DNA of 64,000 nucleotides, from the NCBI RefSeq assembly GCF_963576545.1, contig NW_026870589.1:124001-188000 (forward strand), given 5' to 3'. Made by a program: the position numbers and the translations under genes. Position 1 is the stretch's first letter. The number at the start of each line of letters is the position of its first letter. This DNA is from Limanda limanda. Taxonomy: Eukaryota > Chordata > Actinopteri > Pleuronectiformes > Pleuronectidae. This document shows, in pieces, positions 1-10,001 of the stretch. Under the pieces are notes generated by a model. It made no database searches. It was not told the origin of the DNA and saw nothing but the letters and a program-made list of their open reading frames with translations.

Positions 1-8
1 AGGAGGAA
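1..8 (+). repeat. Left-edge fragment: last 8 bp of an A monomer
   Basis: The first eight bases match the end of an A monomer of the minor form with GGAGGAA instead of GGAGAAA before the next unit. The array therefore continues beyond the left edge. Confidence 0.85.
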
Positions 9-353
9 GAGATATTCTTGAATAACTTTTTTTGTGAAGGTCGGAGAGACTTGGAAAGTGGTTGCATCTGGACTAAATTGGGTCCTGCAGATCGATTGGT
101 ACCATCCCCGAGCTTGTACGACCTTCGAAAGAGGTCGACCGACGAAATTCCCCCAAATCTGAGGAGATATTCTTGAATAACTTTTTTTGTGAAGGTCGGA
201 GAGACTTGCAAGTAGGCTCTACCCCCACTAAATGGGGTTGCGCGCATCGATCGGTACCATCCTTGAGCTTCTCCGACTTTCGGAAGGGTTAGGGTTAGGG
301 TTAGGGATGAAAGCACATAGGAGAAAGAGATATTCTTGAATAACTTTTTTTGT

Positions 354-444
354 GAAGGTCGGAGAGACTTGCAAGTAGGCTCTACCCCCACTAAATGGGG
401 TAGCGCGCATCGATCGGTACCATCCTTGAGCTTCTCCGACTTTC
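354..444 (+). other. Outer inverted repeat of A monomer (example)
   Basis: Bases 354-365 (GAAGGTCGGAGA) and 433-444 (TCTCCGACTTTC) are complementary at 11 of 12 positions; the exception is a G-T that would be a G-U wobble in RNA. The arms enclose the inner hairpin at 382-403 and the palindromic centre. One arm lies in the block shared with B, the other in the A-specific part. Confidence 0.6.
382..403 (+). other. Short hairpin in A monomer (example)
   Basis: CTACCCC (382-388) and GGGGTAG (397-403) are exact reverse complements around an 8-nt loop. It recurs in most A units. A common variant (GGGGTTG, as at 164-326) breaks one outer pair. A rare variant (at 971, 6264 and 13445) changes both arms, to CTTTACCCC and GGGGAAG. 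Function unknown. Confidence 0.6.
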
Positions 445-448
445 GGAA

Positions 449-469
449 GGGTTAGGGTTAGGGTTAGGG
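449..469 (+). other. Telomeric hexamer tract with canonical G-quadruplex spacing (example)
   Basis: In A3 the GGG ending GGAAGGG is followed by three TTAGGG, giving four GGG tracts separated by TTA, the arrangement known to fold as an intramolecular quadruplex in telomeric DNA. By my reading 192 A3 units keep it. The A3 at 39,127-39,289 has its last tract changed to GAG. A2 units have only three GGG tracts, and the 162-bp units have GG plus three GGG. Folding is inferred from the motif. Confidence 0.8.
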
Positions 470-652
470 ATGAAAGCACATAGGAGAAAGAGATATTCTT
501 GAATAACTTTTTTTGTGAAGGTCGGAGAGACTTGCAAGTAGGCTCTACCCCCACTAAATGGGGTAGCGCGCATCGATCAGTACCATCCTTGAGCTTCTCC
601 GACTTTCGGAAGGGTTAGGGTTAGGGTTAGGGATGAAAGCACATAGGAGAAA

Positions 653-807
653 GAGATATTCTTGAATAACTTTTTTTGTGAAGGTCGGAGAGACTTGGAA
701 AGTGGTTGCATCTGGACTAATTTGGGTCCTGCGGATCGATTGGTACCATCCCCGAGCTTGTACGACCTTCGGAAGAGGTCGACCGACGAAATTCCCCCAA
801 ATCTGAG
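653..807 (+). repeat. Reference B monomer (155 bp, no telomeric motif)
   Basis: Positions 1-45 are nearly identical to A. Positions 46 to about 125 are diverged but alignable to A: both keep ATCGAT, GGTACCATCC, GAGCTT and CGAC-TTCGGAAG in the same order. The 3' part is B-specific, with GGTCGACC (a SalI-type site) and a C5 run, and has no TTAGGG. All 122 B units are 155 bp with no indel seen. Minor forms have CTAAATT and CTGCAG in place of CTAATTT and CTGCGG (both at 9, 1778, 2740, 5302, 7071, 12483, 14252; CTGCAG alone at 20270, 21389, 33115, 62457), or TTCGAAAG in place of TTCGGAAG. Composition is about 48% GC with 9 CpG. Confidence 0.95.
680..781 (+). other. Inverted repeats of B monomer (example)
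   Basis: GAAGGTCG in the shared block (680-687) is the exact reverse complement of CGACCTTC at 763-770, the same monomer register as the outer arm in A. CGACCT (763-768) also pairs with AGGTCG (776-781) around a 7-nt loop, so the middle segment has two competing partners. Confidence 0.55.
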
Positions 808-2820
808 GAGATATTCTTGAATAACTTTTTTTGTGAAGGTCGGAGAGACTTGCAAGTAGGCTCTACCCCCACTAAATGGGGTTGCGCGCATCGATCGGTA
901 CCATCCTTGAGCTTCTCCGACTTTCGGAAGGGTTAGGGTTAGGGTTAGGGATGAAAGCACATAGGAGAAAGAGATATTCTTGAATAACTTTTTTTGTGAA
1001 GGTCGGAGAGACTTGCAAGTAGGCTTTACCCCCACTAAATGGGGAAGCGCGCATCGATCGGTACCATCCTTGAGCTTCTCCGACTTTCGGAAGGGTTAGG
1101 GTTAGGGTTAGGGATGAAAGCACATAGGAGGAAGAGATATTCTTGAATAACTTTTTTTGTGAAGGTCGGAGAGACTTGGAAAGTGGTTGCATCTGGACTA
1201 ATTTGGGTCCTGCGGATCGATTGGTACCATCCCCGAGCTTGTACGACCTTCGAAAGAGGTCGACCGACGAAATTCCCCCAAATCTGAGGAGATATTCTTG
1301 AATAACTTTTTTTGTGAAGGTCGGAGAGACTTGCAAGTAGGCTCTACCCCCACTAAATGGGGTTGCGCGCATCGATCGGTACCATCCTTGAGCTTCTCCG
1401 ACTTTCGGAAGGGTTAGGGTTAGGGTTAGGGATGAAAGCACATAGGAGAAAGAGATATTCTTGAATAACTTTTTTTGTGAAGGTCGGAGAGACTTGCAAG
1501 TAGGCTCTACCCCCACTAAATGGGGTAGCGCGCATCGATCGGTACCATCCTTGAGCTTCTCCGACTTTCGGAAGGGTTAGGGTTAGGGTTAGGGATGAAA
1601 GCACATAGGAGAAAGAGATATTCTTGAATAACTTTTTTTGTGAAGGTCGGAGAGACTTGCAAGTAGGCTCTACCCCCACTAAATGGGGTAGCGCGCATCG
1701 ATCGGTACCATCCTTGAGCTTCTCCGACTTTCGGAAGGGTTAGGGTTAGGGTTAGGGATGAAAGCACATAGGAGGAAGAGATATTCTTGAATAACTTTTT
1801 TTGTGAAGGTCGGAGAGACTTGGAAAGTGGTTGCATCTGGACTAAATTGGGTCCTGCAGATCGATTGGTACCATCCCCGAGCTTGTACGACCTTCGAAAG
1901 AGGTCGACCGACGAAATTCCCCCAAATCTGAGGAGATATTCTTGAATAACTTTTTTTGTGAAGGTCGGAGAGACTTGCAAGTAGGCTCTACCCCCACTAA
2001 ATGGGGTTGCGCGCATCGATCGGTACCATCCTTGAGCTTCTCCGACTTTCGGAAGGGTTAGGGTTAGGGTTAGGGATGAAAGCACATAGGAGGAAGAGAT
2101 ATTCTTGAATAACTTTTTTTGTGAAGGTCGGAGAGACTTGGAAAGTGGTTGCATCTGGACTAATTTGGGTCCTGCGGATCGATTGGTACCATCCCCGAGC
2201 TTGTACGACCTTCGAAAGAGGTCGACCGACGAAATTCCCCCAAATCTGAGGAGATATTCTTGAATAACTTTTTTTGTGAAGGTCGGAGAGACTTGCAAGT
2301 AGGCTCTACCCCCACTAAATGGGGTTGCGCGCATCGATCGGTACCATCCTTGAGCTTCTCCGACTTTCGGAAGGGTTAGGGTTAGGGTTAGGGATGAAAG
2401 CACATAGGAGAAAGAGATATTCTTGAATAACTTTTTTTGTGAAGGTCGGAGAGACTTGCAAGTAGGCTCTACCCCCACTAAATGGGGTAGCGCGCATCGA
2501 TCGGTACCATCCTTGAGCTTCTCCGACTTTCGGAAGGGTTAGGGTTAGGGTTAGGGATGAAAGCACATAGGAGAAAGAGATATTCTTGAATAACTTTTTT
2601 TGTGAAGGTCGGAGAGACTTGCAAGTAGGCTCTACCCCCACTAAATGGGGTAGCGCGCATCGATCGGTACCATCCTTGAGCTTCTCCGACTTTCGGAAGG
2701 GTTAGGGTTAGGGTTAGGGATGAAAGCACATAGGAGGAAGAGATATTCTTGAATAACTTTTTTTGTGAAGGTCGGAGAGACTTGGAAAGTGGTTGCATCT
2801 GGACTAAATTGGGTCCTGCA

Positions 2821-5800
2821 GATCGATTGGTACCATCCCCGAGCTTGTACGACCTTCGAAAGAGGTCGACCGACGAAATTCCCCCAAATCTGAGGAGATA
2901 TTCTTGAATAACTTTTTTTGTGAAGGTCGGAGAGACTTGCAAGTAGGCTCTACCCCCACTAAATGGGGTTGCGCGCATCGATCGGTACCATCCTTGAGCT
3001 TCTCCGACTTTCGGAAGGGTTAGGGTTAGGGTTAGGGATGAAAGCACATAGGAGGAAGAGATATTCTTGAATAACTTTTTTTGTGAAGGTCGGAGAGACT
3101 TGGAAAGTGGTTGCATCTGGACTAATTTGGGTCCTGCGGATCGATTGGTACCATCCCCGAGCTTGTACGACCTTCGAAAGAGGTCGACCGACGAAATTCC
3201 CCCAAATCTGAGGAGATATTCTTGAATAACTTTTTTTGTGAAGGTCGGAGAGACTTGCAAGTAGGCTCTACCCCCACTAAATGGGGTTGCGCGCATCGAT
3301 CGGTACCATCCTTGAGCTTCTCCGACTTTCGGAAGGGTTAGGGTTAGGGTTAGGGATGAAAGCACATAGGAGAAAGAGATATTCTTGAATAACTTTTTTT
3401 GTGAAGGTCGGAGAGACTTGCAAGTAGGCTCTACCCCCACTAAATGGGGTAGCGCGCATCGATCGGTACCATCCTTGAGCTTCTCCGACTTTCGGAAGGG
3501 TTAGGGTTAGGGTTAGGGATGAAAGCACATAGGAGAAAGAGATATTCTTGAATAACTTTTTTTGTGAAGGTCGGAGAGACTTGCAAGTAGGCTCTACCCC
3601 CACTAAATGGGGTAGCGCGCATCGATCAGTACCATCCTTGAGCTTCTCCGACTTTCGGAAGGGTTAGGGTTAGGGTTAGGGATGAAAGCACATAGGAGAA
3701 AGAGATATTCTTGAATAACTTTTTTTGTGAAGGTCGGAGAGACTTGCAAGTAGGCTCTACCCCCACTAAATGGGGTAGCGCGCATCGATCGGTACCATCC
3801 TTGAGCTTCTCCGACTTTCGGAAGGGTTAGGGTTAGGGTTAGGGATGAAAGCACATAGGAGAAAGAGATATTCTTGAATAACTTTTTTTGTGAAGGTCGG
3901 AGAGACTTGCAAGTAGGCTCTACCCCCACTAAATGGGGTAGCGCGCATCGATCGGTACCATCCTTGAGCTTCTCCGACTTTCGGAAGGGTTAGGGTTAGG
4001 GTTAGGGATGAAAGCACATAGGAGAAAGAGATATTCTTGAATAACTTTTTTTGTGAAGGTCGGAGAGACTTGGAAAGTGGTTGCATCTGGACTAATTTGG
4101 GTCCTGCGGATCGATTGGTACCATCCCCGAGCTTGTACGACCTTCGGAAGAGGTCGACCGACGAAATTCCCCCAAATCTGAGGAGATATTCTTGAATAAC
4201 TTTTTTTTTGAAGGTCGGAGAGACTTGCAAGTAGGCTCTACCCCCACTAAATGGGGTAGCGCGCATCGATCGGTACTATCCTTGAGCTTCTCCGACTTTC
4301 GGAAGGGTTAGGGTTAGGGTTAGGGATGAAAGCACATAGGAGAAAGAGATATTCTTGAATAACTTTTTTTGTGAAGGTCGGAGAGACTTGCAAGTAGGCT
4401 CTACCCCCACTAAATGGGGTAGCGCGCATCGATCGGTACCATCCTTGAGCTTCTCCGACTTTCGGAAGGGTTAGGGTTAGGGTTAGGGATGAAAGCACAT
4501 AGGAGAAAGAGATATTCTTGAATAACTTTTTTTGTGAAGGTCGGAGAGACTTGGAAAGTGGTTGCATCTGGACTAATTTGGGTCCTGCGGATCGATTGGT
4601 ACCATCCCCGAGCTTGTACGACCTTCGGAAGAGGTCGACCGACGAAATTCCCCCAAATCTGAGGAGATATTCTTGAATAACTTTTTTTGTGAAGGTCGGA
4701 GAGACTTGCAAGTAGGCTCTACCCCCACTAAATGGGGTTGCGCGCATCGATCGGTACCATTCTTGAGCTTCTCCGACTTTCGGAAGGGTTAGGGTTAGGG
4801 ATGAAAGCACATAGGAGAAAGAGATATTCTTGAATAACTTTTTTTGTGAAGGTCGGAGAGACTTGCAAGTAGGCTCTACCCCCACTAAATGGGGTAGCGC
4901 GCATCGATCGGTACCATCCTTGAGCTTCTCCGACTTTCGGAAGGGTTAGGGTTAGGGTTAGGGATGAAAGCACATAGGAGAAAGAGATATTCTTGAATAA
5001 CTTTTTTTGTGAAGGTCGGAGAGACTTGGAAAGTGGTTGCATCTGGACTAATTTGGGTCCTGCGGATCGATTGGTACCATCCCCGAGCTTGTACGACCTT
5101 CGGAAGAGGTCGACCGACGAAATTCCCCCAAATCTGAGGAGATATTCTTGAATAACTTTTTTTGTGAAGGTCGGAGAGACTTGCAAGTAGGCTCTACCCC
5201 CACTAAATGGGGTAGCGCGCATCGATCGGTACCATCCTTGAGCTTCTCCGACTTTCGGAAGGGTTAGGGTTAGGGTTAGGGATGAAAGCACATAGGAGGA
5301 AGAGATATTCTTGAATAACTTTTTTTGTGAAGGTCGGAGAGACTTGGAAAGTGGTTGCATCTGGACTAAATTGGGTCCTGCAGATCGATTGGTACCATCC
5401 CCGAGCTTGTACGACCTTCGAAAGAGGTCGACCGACGAAATTCCCCCAAATCTGAGGAGATATTCTTGAATAACTTTTTTTGTGAAGGTCGGAGAGACTT
5501 GCAAGTAGGCTCTACCCCCACTAAATGGGGTTGCGCGCATCGATCGGTACCATCCTTGAGCTTCTCCGACTTTCGGAAGGGTTAGGGTTAGGGTTAGGGA
5601 TGAAAGCACATAGGAGAAAGAGATATTCTTGAATAACTTTTTTTGTGAAGGTCGGAGAGACTTGCAAGTAGGCTCTACCCCCACTAAATGGGGTAGCGCG
5701 CATCGATCGGTACCATCCTTGAGCTTCTCCGACTTTCGGAAGGGTTAGGGTTAGGGTTAGGGATGAAAGCACATAGGAGAAAGAGATATTCTTGAATAAC

Positions 5801-8800
5801 TTTTTTTGTGAAGGTCGGAGAGACTTGCAAGTAGGCTCTACCCCCACTAAATGGGGTAGCGCGCATCGATCAGTACCATCCTTGAGCTTCTCCGACTTTC
5901 GGAAGGGTTAGGGTTAGGGTTAGGGATGAAAGCACATAGGAGAAAGAGATATTCTTGAATAACTTTTTTTGTGAAGGTCGGAGAGACTTGGAAAGTGGTT
6001 GCATCTGGACTAATTTGGGTCCTGCGGATCGATTGGTACCATCCCCGAGCTTGTACGACCTTCGGAAGAGGTCGACCGACGAAATTCCCCCAAATCTGAG
6101 GAGATATTCTTGAATAACTTTTTTTGTGAAGGTCGGAGAGACTTGCAAGTAGGCTCTACCCCCACTAAATGGGGTTGCGCGCATCGATCGGTACCATCCT
6201 TGAGCTTCTCCGACTTTCGGAAGGGTTAGGGTTAGGGTTAGGGATGAAAGCACATAGGAGAAAGAGATATTCTTGAATAACTTTTTTTGTGAAGGTCGGA
6301 GAGACTTGCAAGTAGGCTTTACCCCCACTAAATGGGGAAGCGCGCATCGATCGGTACCATCCTTGAGCTTCTCCGACTTTCGGAAGGGTTAGGGTTAGGG
6401 TTAGGGATGAAAGCACATAGGAGGAAGAGATATTCTTGAATAACTTTTTTTGTGAAGGTCGGAGAGACTTGGAAAGTGGTTGCATCTGGACTAATTTGGG
6501 TCCTGCGGATCGATTGGTACCATCCCCGAGCTTGTACGACCTTCGAAAGAGGTCGACCGACGAAATTCCCCCAAATCTGAGGAGATATTCTTGAATAACT
6601 TTTTTTGTGAAGGTCGGAGAGACTTGCAAGTAGGCTCTACCCCCACTAAATGGGGTTGCGCGCATCGATCGGTACCATCCTTGAGCTTCTCCGACTTTCG
6701 GAAGGGTTAGGGTTAGGGTTAGGGATGAAAGCACATAGGAGAAAGAGATATTCTTGAATAACTTTTTTTGTGAAGGTCGGAGAGACTTGCAAGTAGGCTC
6801 TACCCCCACTAAATGGGGTAGCGCGCATCGATCGGTACCATCCTTGAGCTTCTCCGACTTTCGGAAGGGTTAGGGTTAGGGTTAGGGATGAAAGCACATA
6901 GGAGAAAGAGATATTCTTGAATAACTTTTTTTGTGAAGGTCGGAGAGACTTGCAAGTAGGCTCTACCCCCACTAAATGGGGTAGCGCGCATCGATCGGTA
7001 CCATCCTTGAGCTTCTCCGACTTTCGGAAGGGTTAGGGTTAGGGTTAGGGATGAAAGCACATAGGAGGAAGAGATATTCTTGAATAACTTTTTTTGTGAA
7101 GGTCGGAGAGACTTGGAAAGTGGTTGCATCTGGACTAAATTGGGTCCTGCAGATCGATTGGTACCATCCCCGAGCTTGTACGACCTTCGAAAGAGGTCGA
7201 CCGACGAAATTCCCCCAAATCTGAGGAGATATTCTTGAATAACTTTTTTTGTGAAGGTCGGAGAGACTTGCAAGTAGGCTCTACCCCCACTAAATGGGGT
7301 TGCGCGCATCGATCGGTACCATCCTTGAGCTTCTCCGACTTTCGGAAGGGTTAGGGTTAGGGATGAAAGCACATAGGAGAAAGAGATATTCTTGAATAAC
7401 TTTTTTTGTGAAGGTCGGAGAGACTTGGAAAGTGGTTGCATCTGGACTAATTTGGGTCCTGCGGATCGATTGGTACCATCCCCGAGCTTGTACGACCTTC
7501 GGAAGAGGTCGACCGACGAAATTCCCCCAAATCTGAGGAGATATTCTTGAATAACTTTTTTTGTGAAGGTCGGAGAGACTTGCAAGTAGGCTCTACCCCC
7601 ACTAAATGGGGTTGCGCGCATCGATCGGTACCATCCTTGAGCTTCTCCGACTTTCGGAAGGGTTAGGGTTAGGGTTAGGGATGAAAGCACATAGGAGAAA
7701 GAGATATTCTTGAATAACTTTTTTTGTGAAGGTCGGAGAGACTTGCAAGTAGGCTCTACCCCCACTAAATGGGGTAGCGCGCATCGATCGGTACCATCCT
7801 TGAGCTTCTCTGACTTTCGGAAGGGTTAGGGTTAGGGTTAGGGATGAAAGCACATAGGAGAAAGAGATATTCTTGAATAACTTTTTTTGTGAAGGTCGGA
7901 GAGACTTGCAAGTAGGCTCTACCCCCACTAAATGGGGTAGCGCGCATCGATCGGTACCATCCTTGAGCTTCTCCGACTTTCGGAAGGGTTAGGGTTAGGG
8001 TTAGGGATGAAAGCACATAGGAGAAAGAGATATTCTTGAATAACTTTTTTTGTGAAGGTCGGAGAGACTTGAAAAGTGGTTGCATCTGGACTAATTTGGG
8101 TCCTGCGGATCGATTGGTACCATCCCCGAGCTTGTACGACCTTCGGAAGAGGTCGACCGACGAAATTCCCCCAAATCTGAGGAGATATTCTTGAATAACT
8201 TTTTTTGTGAAGGTCGGAGAGACTTGGAGGTAGGCTCTACCCCCACTAAATGGGGTAGCGCGCATCGATCGGTACCATCCTTGAGCTTCTCCGACTTTCG
8301 GAAGGGTTAGGGTTAGGGTTAGGGATGAAAGCACATAGGAGAAAGAGATATTCTTGAATAACTTTTTTTGTGAAGGTCGGAGAGACTTGCAAGTAGGCTC
8401 TACCCCCACTAAATGGGGTAGCGCGCATCGATCGGTACCATCCTTGAGCTTCTCCGACTTTCGGAAGGGTTAGGGTTAGGGATGAAAGCACATAGGAGAA
8501 AGAGATATTCTTGAATAACTTTTTTTGTGAAGGTCGGAGAGACTTGGAAAGTGGTTGCATCTGGACTAATTTGGGTCCTGCGGATCGATTGGTACCATCC
8601 CCGAGCTTGTACGACCTTCGAAAGAGGTCGACCGACGAAATTCCCCCAAATCTGAGGAGATATTCTTGAATAACTTTTTTTGTGAAGGTCGGAGAGACTT
8701 GCAGGTAGGCTCTACCCCCACTAAATGGGGTAGCGCGCATCGATCGGTACCATCCTTGAGCTTCTCCGACTTTCGGAAGGGTTAGGGTTAGGGTTAGGGA

Positions 8801-10001
8801 TGAAAGCACATAGGAGAAAGAGATATTCTTGAATAACTTTTTTTGTGAAGGTCGGAGAGACTTGCAAGTAGGCTCTACCCCCACTAAATGGGGTAGCGCA
8901 CATCGATCGGTACCATCCTTGAGCTTCTCCGACTTTCGGAAGGGTTAGGGTTAGGGATGAAAGCACATAGGAGAAAGAGATATTCTTGAATAACTTTTTT
9001 TGTGAAGGTCGGAGAGACTTGGAAAGTGGTTGCATCTGGACTAATTTGGGTCCTGCGGATCGATTGGTACCATCCCCGAGCTTGTACGACCTTCGAAAGA
9101 GGTCGACCGACGAAATTCCCCCAAATCTGAGGAGATATTCTTGAATAACTTTTTTTGTGAAGGTCGGAGAGACTTGCAAGTAGGCTCTACCCCCACTAAA
9201 TGGGGTTGCGCGCATCGATCGGTACCATCCTTGAGCTTCTCCGACTTTCGGAAGGGTTAGGGTTAGGGATGAAAGCACATAGGAGAAAGAGATATTCTTG
9301 AATAACTTTTTTTGTGAAGGTCGGAGAGACTTGCAAGTAGGCTCTACCCCCACTAAATGGGGTAGCGCGCATCGATCGGTACCATCCTTGAGCTTCTCCG
9401 ACTTTCGGAAGGGTTAGGGTTAGGGATGAAAGCACATAGGAGAAAGAGATATTCTTGAATAACTTTTTTTGTGAAGGTCGGAGAGACTTGGAAAGTGGTT
9501 GCATCTGGACTAATTTGGGTCCTGCGGATCGATTGGTACCATCCCCGAGCTTGTACGACCTTCGGAAGAGGTCGACCGACGAAATTCCCCCAAATCTGAG
9601 GAGATATTCTTGAATAACTTTTTTTGTGAAGGTCGGAGAGACTTGCAGGTAGGCTCTACCCCCACTAAATGGGGTAGCGCGCATCGATCGGTACCATCCT
9701 TGAGCTTCTCCGACTTTCGGAAGGGTTAGGGTTAGGGTTAGGGATGAAAGCACATAGGAGAAAGAGATATTCTTGAATAACTTTTTTTGTGAAGGTCGGA
9801 GAGACTTGCAAGTAGGCTCTACCCCCACTAAATGGGGTAGCGCGCATCGATCGGTACCATCCTTGAGCTTCTCCGACTTTCGGAAGGGTTAGGGTTAGGG
9901 ATGAAAGCACATAGGAGAAAGAGATATTCTTGAATAACTTTTTTTGTGAAGGTCGGAGAGACTTGGAAAGTGGTTGCATCTGGACTAATTTGGGTCCTGC
10001 G
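2821..10001 (+). repeat. 7,181-bp segmental duplication, copy 1
   Basis: Positions 2,821-10,212 match positions 7,181 bp downstream in monomer order, A2/A3 choice and every rare variant I checked: the T9 run near 4,201, ACCATTC near 4,757, GATCAGTACC near 3,629, CTTTACCCC near 6,316 and CTCTGAC near 7,808. A-run lengths between B monomers (from 3,058): 5, 2, 2, 1, 3, 2, 3, 1, 3, 2, 2, 2, 2. The left boundary is set by a CTGCAG/CTGCGG difference at 2,820 versus 10,001. I saw no mismatch between the copies. Contains only satellite. Confidence 0.88.
4664..4820 (+). repeat. Reference A2 monomer (157 bp, two TTAGGG)
   Basis: This is the first short A in the window. It aligns to A3 without other gaps and lacks exactly one TTAGGG. 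There are 82 such units. They are rare at 1-8,344 (2 of 36 A), commoner at 8,345-17,256 (12 of 38), very common at 17,257-46,098 (54 of 120), and scarcer at 46,099-63,899 (14 of 85). In the middle zone the short form usually sits just upstream of B, and in B-A2-A2-B units both A copies are short. Confidence 0.95.

Larger units (their letters stand above)
327..489 (+). repeat. Reference A3 monomer (163 bp, three TTAGGG)
   Basis: A typical type A long monomer; 193 of the 279 A units have this length. Monomer positions 1-45 are the block shared with B and include a T7 run. Positions 42-49 form the palindrome CTTGCAAG. Positions 56-77 form a hairpin (CTACCCC / GGGGTAG). A GCGCGC site and an overlapping ATCGAT-CGATCG-GGTACC stretch follow. 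Positions 107-118 are nearly complementary to 28-39. Positions 123-143 are GGG followed by three TTAGGG. A roughly 20-bp A-rich tail closes the unit. Composition is about 47% GC with 7 CpG. In A units directly after a B, GGGGTAG is often GGGGTTG, or CAAGTAGG becomes CAGGTAGG or GAGGTAGG, so subfamilies depend on position in the higher-order unit. Confidence 0.95.
9..2820 (+). repeat. Left array segment, A3-only units with 962-bp higher-order repeat
   Basis: Order: B, 3 A3, B, 2 A3, B, 3 A3, B, A3, B, 3 A3, then the first half of the B at 2,740. No A2 is present. From about 1,051 the pattern repeats with a 962-bp period (four A3 plus two B), matching to about 3,627. The first 2.06 kb also recurs 5,293 bp downstream. 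Minor B forms (CTAAATT / CTGCAG) and GGAGGAAG junctions are concentrated here. No gene. Confidence 0.85.

Noticed and set aside
653..807. CENP-B box in either monomer
   Set aside because: The TTCGGAAGGG of A and the CGACGAAATTCC of B (read on either strand) resemble parts of the motif, but the required core bases are not all present.
653..807. RNA polymerase III promoter and T-run terminator (SINE or tRNA-like origin)
   Set aside because: The T7 run could terminate Pol III, but no convincing A box and B box pair with correct spacing is present; GGTCGACC is only a weak B-box resemblance.
1131..1141. AGGAGG as a ribosome binding site
   Set aside because: It is a minor monomer-junction variant (GGAGGAAG) recurring at many A-to-B joins with no start codon or gene behind it.
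4183..4345. T9 homopolymer as a length expansion (also at 11,364 and 24,869)
   Set aside because: The monomer is still of standard length; a G was replaced by T next to the T7 run, so this is a substitution and not an expansion.
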